Below, piece by piece: positions 28,001 to 40,000 of a DNA stretch of 64,000 nucleotides. How positions within the stretch are numbered: the stretch's first letter is position 1; each line of letters begins with the position of its first letter. A program made the position numbers and the translations under genes. The stretch comes from Parus major (taxonomy: Eukaryota; Chordata; Aves; Passeriformes; Paridae), in assembly GCF_001522545.3 (NCBI RefSeq), contig NC_031781.1, positions 13,919,277 to 13,983,276 on the forward strand, given 5' to 3'. The notes under the pieces are model-generated. The model saw only the letters and a program-made list of their open reading frames with translations, ran no database searches and was not told the DNA's origin.

Positions 28001-31000
28001 CACCAAAGAGGAGACAGAGAACTGATAACAAAAGTATAGGTACACAGTTCTCCTTATTTAAGTAGAAACAGAGGAGCAATGAAAGATGGTGATAAGAGAC
28101 AAACAATAAAAATGGAAATTGGAGATTTTAGGGTAAAAAGAGATGAAAAAAAATGATGTTCCTCTACTGGGTAGCTGGGTACCACTGGCTTTGCCCATCT
28201 GTGATTGCCTTGGAGCCACCAGCTGTGGGCACTGAGGTGAGGAGAGAGATGCATGAGCATACATCACCACTGCCTCAGAGGAGCAACAGGCTGAAGCTCT
28301 TCAAACAAAACCCCAACAGCAGTTCAGCAATGCTGCTGTCACAGCAAATTCATTTTCTGCAGAGGAGAAGAAGGGAACAGCAGAGTTATATACACTTGCA
28401 ACCAAATCTGCCCCTGGTTATCACTTCTGCCTTAGCAAGACCTGACATCCTGCCTGCTATGAACATTATCAGAACAACGACACAGAAAATATTGCTGTTG
28501 AGCAGCCTGTTTTCAGCCAGCTGCGTGGGGAAAGCATTTTGCAAACAACATGTTGGGGCTTTGACAGAATTAAATACAAATAACCCAAAGTTTCCACTGA
28601 CACCAACTTCAAGATTAAAATTCTAGAGCACCAGCTGCCTGACACAGATGTTGGCCAGGCAGTTCTTCCACTTCCCACCCAGTTCAGAGCCCTTTGCTGC
28701 TCTCTCCGTGTGCAGCCAAAGAGCCCTGCAAAACCATCAATGCCAACAACTTCCTGCCAATGCTGTCCTAGCCCAAACTCAAACTCACATCCACAGTAAC
28801 AGAGTTTGGAACTTAGCTGGTTAATGCTCTGATTACTTGACAGCAAGCTTCTGATTCTTCATTACAGCAAAAGGCCCTCAAAGACTCTGATACCAGCACC
28901 TCTGCCTACAGGGTAGAGAGCTGGGAAGCCCTTAGAGCTACAGAACCACTGCACCAGAAGCTTAAGCTTCAGATACCCAAGACTGATAAGTACTTGACAA
29001 GGCAGACTACTTTTAAAATTATAATACTTTTTTGGGAAAAAAACAAACCCCAAATAAATCTAAACCTCACCCACCCATTTTCCAGAGTTCAAAGTCAAAT
29101 GATCACTGCCCTGTGCAGTGAAGCCCAAATGACTCACCCAACTGAATCAGGATGCTGTGAGATATAATTGTTTTACCTTATCTGTGACCATTTCCTAACT
29201 TGGAAAGAATGAGAAGCCCACAACAAGTTAATTCAGTATTATTCATAAATTGTATCAGGATACAGTTGGATATTAAGGCAAATTCAAAATATCAGAGATT
29301 ATTGCACAGAGCAAATCTGCTCCAAGACTGGTGCTTTAAGGGAGATTATGCATATATTTTATGTATGTGGTATATATATGGGTATATTTATTAAAACCAA
29401 ACCTTGGGTTTTAAGTGAAGCAATGGGTAATTCTCATTGTGAACATCTCCCTCATTCTGGAGAACATGGCAAGATTTCCTCTCGGGATTTGAGAGTGTGT
29501 ATGGAGATCTGCATTCATACCATAAAGCATTCAGAGGAGAAAAAACACTCTCTGTATTCTGGTGACAGTCAGTGCACGTTTTCCAAAGCATGGTTTTAAT
29601 AAGAAGGTCAGGTCTATCACATGGTGTACAATTCTGCAATGGGTAAATACACGTTTTTAAATAAGCAAGGGAATAAAAGTGTCACCTCCTCTTAGTCCTC
29701 TTTGAACATACATTATAATAACAAGACATCTCACCAGTCTCCTGTTATAAAATTATCATTTACACATACAATCTGTTTATCCATTTAATTATCTCTTCCA
29801 AACCTGGATTTAACCAGCCAGATAAAGATCACTTGTTTACTGTATAAAATCCCAGTGGAATTTTGCCCAAGGACTGCAGGTTGGATGCTTCAGACTCTCT
29901 CTGCTTTAATTTGTATGTATTTTATAGTACTAATTTCACTGAAACTTGAGTAATGCTAAGCCAGTCAGATGCTTGCAAGAAATTAGTTATCCAAACTTCA
30001 TAATTCATACACTTTTAACTGTGTTTGTTTAATCATTGAGAATGACAATTTCTGTTGGAGAACAAAGTAAGTAAAAGAAAAGCCAGATAAAAAATGGAAC
30101 ATTGCAGAACTGTTTCAGAAAATTTAGCAAAAGTTACCAAAACTAAGTATATGATCTGAATTTAGCAAAAGACTCAAGAAATTATACAAATTCATTTATG
30201 ATTACATTCTACTTGTCTTTAATTTTCACTGTTCAACATCAACATTAAACATTGTAAATGTATGCAATATTTATATAAAATTAAATAACAGTATTGGAAA
30301 AATAAATACACTTTTACATAAATACATAAATCCATACTGCTGAAAAGTTTCAGCTAATACTATACTCTTGTTTCAAAAGTGACCAAAAAAATATGGTAGT
30401 GACACTCCATCCCAAGAGATGAAGTTATGTACAGCTACAGAATGATGTTTGCAACCGATGACAGAGCTAAAGCAAATCCAGGTGATGCCACACTAAAGGA
30501 GAAAAATTTGGCCATTACTACCTACAGTAGTAGCACGAGGTAGACATACACGTGGAGTGTTCTGCTGGAGGGACACGAAGCCCTGGGGACCCCACAGATA
30601 CTTCTCAATCTTCAAACAGCTCTGGGTCCCCTATGTCAGAGCCCAAGGACACCTCGGTAAATGAGACTGAAAAATCGAATCAGCTCCTGGCAATGACGAG
30701 GGCTCAGCCCTGCAGCCCCTCTCCCAGGGCTGGGAGGAGAACTGCAGGCAGGACAGGGTGTCCCTGCCCTCCACCTGTTTGCCAGATGTCCCACCTGCTC
30801 CCAGGAGAGCAAGGACAACCCACTGAGACTAATACAACGGAGTGGAGCCAAGGGAACTTTTCCTGGGTGAAAAGAAAACAATCAGACTAGAGGACTGCAC
30901 CCTGTCTTTCCAACACTGAGAAGCAGGTGCAGCCCTAGAGCCTGCTCCTCAACAGCCACGAAAAGGCAGAGTGACACCAGAATGAAACACAACTCTGTCC

Positions 31001-34000
31001 ACACCTTTGGCTTTTGCAAATGGTCCAGCACAGGTAAACCAGGGTTGGCAGCACCTCCCAGCTGGCAAATCCTGTGGGGCAGCCAGCACATGCATCGCTA
31101 CCTCTGCTTACCTCACCTTGCTCATCCTCAGCACCAGGTTGATGGACAAGGGGTACATTAGCACCTCAAATGAAATATTTCATAGCACTGTCTCTTGTAC
31201 TGGTGAAGCACCGGATACACACCAGTTCATCAGTTTTATGGCTATTGCAGAACTCACTGAGGTATGATAAAAATATTGAAGAGTGTTACTGAAGGCATCC
31301 ATGTTACTGAAAGCACCCACAGAAGGAGAGCAAGGTTTTGGCAAGATGACTTTCCAAACTATGACAATTAAGCAAGTCCAACACATTAAAAAACAGGCCT
31401 CCTTTTTAGTTTCCTATAAAGTGCTTTTGAATCAGATTTTTTTTAAAAAAATGTCTTCAAATGCTTTTATAACAAAATATACAATAAAGGTTGACATCTG
31501 TTTGAAGGCCACTCCCAAATGGACAGATCCATGGTTTTCCAGGGCTCCAGAAGCACCTCAGGTTGCACTTGATGATCACCTGCACCTTTGGTGCAGGATC
31601 AGAGCAGAGGCTGCTGCTCTGGGCAGTGAGAATTGCAAAGGTGTGGCACCCAAGATAGCACCCCAACGCTGTGGTTCAGGGCTGCTCTGTCCTCACAAGA
31701 GCATCTCTGTAGCAGACTCCTCCAGCAGCAAAGGAGCAATGTAAGATACCTCTGCTCCAAATACTATTTTGTTATTGGGAAACTCCCAGGGTTTTTAAGC
31801 CTTCCAGCACTTTGCTGATCATTTTCTGGCTTAGTGATAGAGCAGCAGCTGGAGATCAAGCTAGACAATCACTCTCCAGAACCAGAGAGATACACGACAA
31901 TAGTTCACAGGTGCCTTTGCACTGTACATCACAGTCTTATTATATACACAGGAACAGAAATAGAGCACAGGTGTGAATGCACACATGTTTTTCTGTAGGT
32001 CTTTGTGTGTGGGCAGGTAGGGACATGCACACACATCTATACACACTTACACATGCCTGGGAATTGATGGCATTTAGCACATTCACCCCACTTATCTTGC
32101 TTTTGGCAGAGAACACATGACTGCTAAACCAGTAGGTGCCCAGTGCAGTATTACCATTAAAGAGCAGAACACTTTAACATCAATGGAATTGTACTGCTTA
32201 AATTCTGGGTTTAAATCCATATGCAAAAACTTAGTAGGAACCAAGATTCATAATGCACAGCACTTGAATAGTGTAATAAAATGGACAAAGGTGGCTACTT
32301 AGCTGAAAGTGCCTTTTAAATTAAAGGACTCGAGCTCTCCTAATGTAAGCCCTTCCTGAAGAGGTGTTATTCTGAATATATTGTAAATAATCCTCTGTAA
32401 GTGCAGTTTTAAGACATGAAGCATTAGCACCTTGGTTTGAAGCAAAATAAACGTTGTTAGGGGATATCTACAAAACGGTTCACAAAGAGAAAGAGTTTAT
32501 GGTCGTACCGAGCTCCAAGGACCAGCACTCCAGGCAGCATCTCTAGGACAGTCCTGCACATTGCACTGCTCTCTGTCTGGTGGCTTGTCAAGGATTTCAC
32601 AGCTCAGATCCGTAAACCTTTCTCCATTAGGGCGCTGGCACACCACCAGCCGTGTCCTTGTCCCTCCTCCGCATGGCTTTGTGCACTGCAAGTCAGCAGA
32701 GGACAGAGCAATCACCCTTGGGACAGCAAAAATACTGCTCACTTGCAGCCTGAAGCACTAGCACCTCAAAAAACCAATGGTAGTGTTTCTGTTCCCACCT
32801 AACCCACTCCAGCCAAATGCCCCTCATGAGCCTCAGATGGATCTTCAGCTGCCTCAGCTTCTCTCCCCCTAAAGCTGTTCATTCTGCTCCACCATGATAT
32901 TGCCCAGCTCAATGTGATATTGGAGGTTTACATCTCCGATTGCTCATCTCAGATTAATTTTCAAAAGGAAGTGGTGATTTTATTAAAGAAAAAAAGGCCT
33001 TCAGTTACACTAGGCTTCTCTTAAAAAAAAATAAAAAAACCCACTTTGTTTGTGTAAAACTTACTTTTGCATGGGAAGAAAGTTTTCCCATGACAAATGG
33101 AAATGAAAACACCACCCAGCAATTATTCGGGTTCACTCATTTATCAGAGGCTGCCCTTCAACTCCAATCTTTCTAACAAATGTCACCACAATACCCCTCT
33201 CTTCTCCCATTTTTCAGCCACCTTCTAATGAAGGCCTTGCCCTGGGCAGGGAGCCCAGATGGATGGTGCACTCACCTCTCCCCAGTTGCCATAGGCCCAC
33301 TGAGGGCAGGGGCCAGACTCGCACGATCTCTGCTCCATGGGTTTGCTTTTCTCATCGCAGTTATTCGCGGTGTATCCGTTTTCATCCTGGCACACCACCA
33401 CCCGCCGCTGGAACCCCCCAGCACATGTGCTAGAGCACTGGAAGACACAATTGCCCATGGCTTCATTGAGTCCAGGAATAAGTTTGCATTCCCAGCTCCT
33501 TCCCAGTGCCTTGCATCGTGGGAATGCACCGCTAGAAGTTTAATACAGCTAACAGGCATTATTAAACTTCAAACCACAGCTATTGCTAATCGCAGTGCAA
33601 TGACTTAGGTGCTGACTAAGCAAAGAAAGTCAATGCCAGCCTAGATTTAAGCAGGTGAGTAATCCCTGCTGCAGTGTTTGACATCCCATTTGTGCTTAAT
33701 TCCCTTTAGAGACTTCCATGATAAAGCACACTGTTTGCCGTGAGAGAAGCTGGCATCGAGGCTCTGCTTTGGCAACAACTCTGCACAGCTGTAAATGTCC
33801 CAGGAGACAGCCAAGAAGCAGAGGCTGGCCTCTGTCTCATTGAAAATGATGCTGTCAGCTTTCTGCCTAGACTATCTTGGAGATACGAGGTATGAGAGGC
33901 TGACAAGCCTGAGCCCTTCTGCAACACTGGCTTGTGTGAGCAGAGAGCAGACAGTGGGGAGAAAGCTCCCTCTCTCTTCCATTTGTGCTGACTTTAAGAA

Positions 34001-37000
34001 AAGACTGGATTAGCTTGGGAAATAAACAAAACCCAACAAAACCCAGGAATAAGAAAATCAGGGCACTTACAGCACCCCAAGGGCCAATCCTCCACTGATT
34101 GCCTCCTGGTATATGTGCACGGTTTCGGTTCGGGCTGCCCCCGGGGTGCGGCTTGAGGCGATGATCCGGATAGAGGAAAGGGGGGATGGGCCTGCCGTAG
34201 TCATGGCTGTTTGGATGACAAGGGGACATGGAGCAGTCTTGCTCGGTGGCAGGGAGGTCCTCTGGGTCACACTCGCTCCTATCCACCAGCTGGTCACTGT
34301 AATTGATGCAGATCACTTGTCGCGTTGCCTTACCTTGACCACAAGTCACCGAGCACTGTGTTACAGTGGGAAAAGGAGACACAGTCACATTTCCAGTTTT
34401 GAAAACCAGATCTTGCTAATAATGAACAGCAGAAAACCCAAATAACCTCACTTCTAAAAGGGCAAGTGCGACAGATTAATGAAGCACATTTCCAGCAATG
34501 AGGTCTCTTGCAAGAGACAGCGTGATGCTTACAGAGCTCCACTCCAAGGCTTTCCACTGCCCACACGGTGTCACGGTGCACATTTCCGTGGCTGATGGCT
34601 TTGGAAGGTGGAAACAAGCTGACTCATCGGCCACAGAGCCCTGGTCATCCCGGCAGCTGACATATCTCATCCGGGTCCCCTTCCCACACGTTGCAGAGCA
34701 CTAGGAAAAAGCAAAGAGCACTCCACTAGGGAAGTTGCCTGATACACATTGCAAGGACTTTGTAATGAAAAGTTGGGCATATACACTTAAAAATATCACA
34801 TTGTCTACTGTGAAATAATCCTGAAAGTATTATGATGTGTGCTTACTGGAGTCCAAGATCCAAATCTCCACTGTGTCCTGTGAATGCCTGATATGGCTCT
34901 CTTGGCTTCGGGACTATTTGGATGGGAAGGACACACAGCTATTTCACAGTCCTGTACAGGAAATACATGAGGGAAAAGCAGGAAATAAATAATTTGCAGA
35001 TGTTTTGATTAAACCACCTCCTCTTCAATGTAATTATGAAGAACACGCAACATCTTGAAACTCTGTGACCTGCACGTGTTGTGCAGGCAGGCTTCCTCCC
35101 TGCACCCTCTTGGTGAATCAGCAAAACTCAGTATCAGTATCCTGGGGCCTTCATATGCAGTACCCTGTGTGGACTTTTGACTTATTAGAAACTCTACAAT
35201 AGGGATCCCCATAACCATATGCCATCTCCATGCATTAAAACCAGATGTTTTTGAGGCAAAAGATGAAAGTTCATTAAGGGTTCTGGCATGAACACACATC
35301 TGCAAAACAGCAACTTTATCTCCCTTCAAAGTTCCCTTCCTTCAGCATGAGACCTGCAGCCCACACAGTAAAGGTTATGCTGCTGATTGCAGCCCTTTGA
35401 TTCCCTGCAGCCCATCAGACCACCTATATCCATGTGCTGATCTCCACCACACACCAAGCAATGTGAGGTTTTGGGGACAGGCATGTCATCCTGCTCAGAC
35501 TTCGTATGGTGCCTCACAGGAGGGCTCTGGTCCTGCCTGGACCTCCTGGGAGGCCTGGTGCCAAAACCTATGAACATCCATGACTTTACTCCATTGAGTA
35601 GTTCTTGCCAATAAGGAAATTATAGAGATTGTCCCTATGAGGGAGAGAGCAGCTTTGACACATGAGCCCAGACTGCAGCCAGGCATCCTCAACTCCATGC
35701 AAGCCAAAGGAGGTGTCTGCTGTCTCAAGACCTGAACCTCTAAGGCCAGTAAATACTGTCTCAGCTTTGTGGTCTCTTGTTATCCCATACTCAACCACTG
35801 CAGCTTCTTTAGCTTATGAACTCTTAAGAATTCAGCTTTAGTGCTGCATCTGAACACACCCTCACATCCCATTGTATGACTAGAGCTCCATGGATATAAA
35901 CCATAAGCAAAGGTAATTAATCTTCACCCACAAAGTCCTGATACCCTCACAGGTTGCCTGTTGCCTTTCTGGCAGTCTGGTACTTCAGAGTGTAAAGTGA
36001 GCCACATGGAGAAGATCTGGATGGGAACTTCCTGAACACAGTTTATCTGTCCCATTTCTACCTAAGGGGTGCTGTGCTGCACCTTTCCAACAACCATGAG
36101 CAGCCCAAGGTACTGCTCTGCAGGGCTGGCATTCAGGGCAAAGCTTTCCTGCAGCAAGATGTCCCCTGAACCTGTAGCCTGGATGCCTCTCTACACACAC
36201 TGGGAAAAGATGGAGACAAGCCAGCAGGATTTACCTGGGTATCTGTAGGCCTGGTTGCAGCATTACACTCATTATCATCCACCACTGACACGTAGGTGCC
36301 CACAACACACTTCACTGCTCTCATCTGGTAGCCTTGGCCACAAGTCACAGTGCACTGGGAGAAAGATGGGAGAGAAGAGCACTGTGTCTGAGTAGTGCTT
36401 TGGACAGAAAGTATTATTTAGCCCAGTTTCTGTTTAGGCATGTAGCAAGAGCACCAAAAATAAAAGACAGTTTCCCTTCTGGTTTCTCTCCATTTCATGC
36501 ATTTCAGCTTTAAATTAGGTCAAAGTTTTAACTCACTGCAGCCACCAGTGCCTTGCACGCTTCACTTGCTTCTTTGGGAAGGAAGGTACAAGCACTGAAA
36601 TGATTTACTTTGCTGCACACATTAGACCCAGAGTCTGGAGGAACCTGCATTATATCCTTCTTTAAAACTGGTTGTTCAGCCCCATGGTACCATGAGCAGC
36701 TAATGAATAATTTTACTGATGGGAAATATGTCTGACTGGGACAACTGGTCTGGGATTGTTGCTGTTTTTTAAGTCAAGAGCTAACAGTTTTATGAAAGAG
36801 CCAGTGCCAGAACACTCTGGGAAGATTGAGTAACTTGTATTTTAACAGAAAAAAATCCCTCACTTACCCAGAAACTGGAAAACATTAAAAGCAACAAAAG
36901 TTATTCAACGTGAACAGCTTTTCTGTGAAAATTAGGCCATGTATTTATGTGCCTAAATATGGATTTAGGAGCGTAACCTTGGAAACCCCCTTTTTTTTGA

Positions 37001-40000
37001 AAATCACGGCCAATTTAATATGACAGAGATTAAATTTAGCACAAAGGGCAGGTACTGTTACTGCTGCCTATCCGCTGAACCCAAGCAAAGAGAGGGCTGC
37101 TTTGGTGTACAAATCAATTAACACAGTTACGCTGCTGAATCTGGATGAAAGGGCAGCGCCCAGCCCCAGCCCCCCTCATCCAGGTCCCCCACAGCCAGGA
37201 GCCCTGTGGGCTGTGTGGTACCTGGCCCCACGGCCCCACTTGCCACGAGGCACACTCCTGCTGCTGGCACATTTGCACCGACTCCGGCTTCGTCTTGGGG
37301 TCACAAAACCTGTCGTTCAATCGATCTTCTCCAAACTGGCACCACGTCTGGCGGTGCTTGTGCCCTTTTCCACAGGTGACCAAGCACTGCAAGGAGAAAA
37401 GTGCAAGCTCAGGTGGTGCTGGGGACGCACAGCCAGCTCAGCACCTGCCCTGGCAATGGAAAATAAACCTGGAGACCTACTGCAACTACTGCTTAAAAAA
37501 AACTACTGGTGCTTAAGTGCAGCTCTTTAGCTAACATCAACATGTCCTAGGAGATGTGGAAGTGTCTTGTCAACAAGATTGCTCTCAGGAGCTGGTCTAG
37601 GGCAGGGGCTGGAGCATGGAGAGCACAGCTGGGCCAGAATCCTTCAGCATGGGCAAAGTGAGACCACAAAGACTCTTGACTTCCAGCAGCTGTGAAACAC
37701 AGGGCAAAGGCACAGCACTGTCCTGTGGGGTTTTAGCTGTGCACAACAGGGTGCTTCTAAAACACTTGTTCCTTCTGAGTGTGCTTTTTAAGGGTCTTGG
37801 CTTCTCCAGGCTGTGAGTGCCTCTTCCACTGCCCTGGCATGGCTTGGACTGCCACCAGCTCGATTCAGAAGATATGTTTCATAGAGAACAACCCCTGCTC
37901 CCATTTAATTGCTTTCATTATGCCCTAAAAGAACATGACTCATAGAAAAAAGAGAAATTTGGCCACAATGATGATGAGCACCCTTTGAAGACTGCTTTCC
38001 AGCACCCCCATTCCTGCTGCAGAGACAAATCTATCAAGATAGTTTTGTTGCATTGCAAAAAACACCAGCAGCAGTAGAAGAGGTAATAAACAGCAGAGAG
38101 AAGCTGAGCAAAACATCAGCAGGGTGCAATCCTGCCCTCCAGTGACAGCCAGAGCTGCCAGGGCTCTTGAGGACAATCTCAAGGGAAAATGAGGGCAGAA
38201 GGTATTTTTCCTCCCAAATATACAGCAGAACTACAGAAAAGCTGGGGAGAAATTACTGCAGGATTGAAGAGACATTAACCCTCTGTGGCTTTGCAGGGAG
38301 TAAAGTGGCTACTTGACCAGTGGTAACAAAGCAAATGACTTTGCTGCTTGTCTGAAGCCTCCCTGTGCACAGGCTTGCCATTTTCTGCAGGAGGCACAAA
38401 CAAATTGTGACAGACGAGCAGGGATGGAGACACCTCTTTTCAGGTACCAGCTCCTCAGGGCAGAGGACCAGCGGGGTGAGCCCACCCTGGTGACCAGCAC
38501 CCACCTCAGACCAGTCGCCAGTTTTCCACTGTGGGCACGAGAAGTCACTGCATCGCTGCACCGTCAGCTTCTCCTGCTGGCTGCACTTGCTGTCGTCCAG
38601 GACATCGTTGTAGGTGTTCACACACATGGCTCGGCGCCGCCGCGTGCCCCCGCCGCAGCTCTTGGAGCACTGCGAGGGACACACACCCCGTCACTGTTTC
38701 CTGCCACTCTACTGCTATTGCCCCCTCCCTCTTTGCAGACACTGTGGAGTGACTGCAGGAAACCTCCAACAACAATTTATACTTTGAATAACAGGCTTTT
38801 ACTTTATGTATTCCTTAAAAAAGCTAATCTTGCTAAGCTTAATAAAATGTCATGGCAATGTGTTTCACAAATTCATTTCAGGTTATAGCCCCCTTATTAC
38901 TTTTACAAGTGTTGCATTTCAGTTCTCCTAAATGGCTGCTGCTCGTTTTCATTTTAGGAGATATTAACTCTCTGACCAGTGAGGCCCCTTCACTGTGACC
39001 TCCCTGGAAATCCCCAGGCTCATCAATCTCTTGGTGCCTGCATTCAGGAGTTTTCTTGTTGATGCAAAAGCTAAGATGTGTAAAGGAAACAAATTTCAGA
39101 AGTCCTCTGATGATGGCAACATGTCTTCCCCAGCTCCTGTCAGTGGTGACAGCTTTGATGGCAGAAGACAGCTAGCAGAGCTTCATGAAATGAAGATAGA
39201 TACTTAAAGTATAGATTAACTGCAGTGGAAGGTAAGGAGTACCAGGCTGATTCAGACTGAAGTGTCCTCCAGAGGAAGCAAGGAAACCAGAACCACTGTG
39301 ACCATTTCACATATATTCTTTTAGCAACCTAAACAGCTCGATGTACTCTTGTGCAAGGAGCAGAATCTGCCATGCCACGGGAGCATCCCTTACCTCAGTC
39401 CAGGCCGAGTACCGCCATCCTCCCACGTTACAGTCTCCAGTGCACTTCTCCCTCGTGCTGGGCTTGGCCTGGCTGTTGCAGAAGCGGTCATCCACCTTCT
39501 CTATCTTGCCCTCCAGCCAGCTGTACTTGGAGCAGTAGATCTCCAGGGTGCGGTAGCCCAGCCCGCACTGCGCCGTGCACTCGCTCTTCCTCGCGATGTG
39601 CCACCTGCGCCAAGGACAGCAAACATCAGCCCTGGGCTCTGCAGGGAATGTCTCAAGAGTTGGACAGAAATAAGGTAGATATGCTCTTGAATAGGAAGTT
39701 TTGGGTCTGTGACACACTTCCCAGTGCTTTGGGACTTCCAATTACCCTGGCATTGCTGCTTGAAGGGAAGGAACTGTCAGCAGGTCTCAAGCAACAGAAG
39801 GAGAGCAAAGCCACGTTGTAAACCTGTGGGACCAGCCAAGGTGGCAAGGAGAGTTCATGGCCAGGTAAGGAACACTGCTCTGAAAGCTTCTGAAAGCTTA
39901 CCACCCCATGTTCCCCTGCACCTGCTGCCTCAGCTTCTAAAAACTAAAAGCTGGAAAATACAGCATCAGAAAATGATCTGCACAGGCTTGAGAGGTGTCC

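Noticed and set aside
28153..28626. 157-codon plus-strand open frame in the long intron
   Set aside because: Low-complexity, no signal, domain or homology recognised; expected by chance in 12 kb.
38313..38888. 191-codon plus-strand open frame
   Set aside because: Antisense shadow of exon W18 and its introns.
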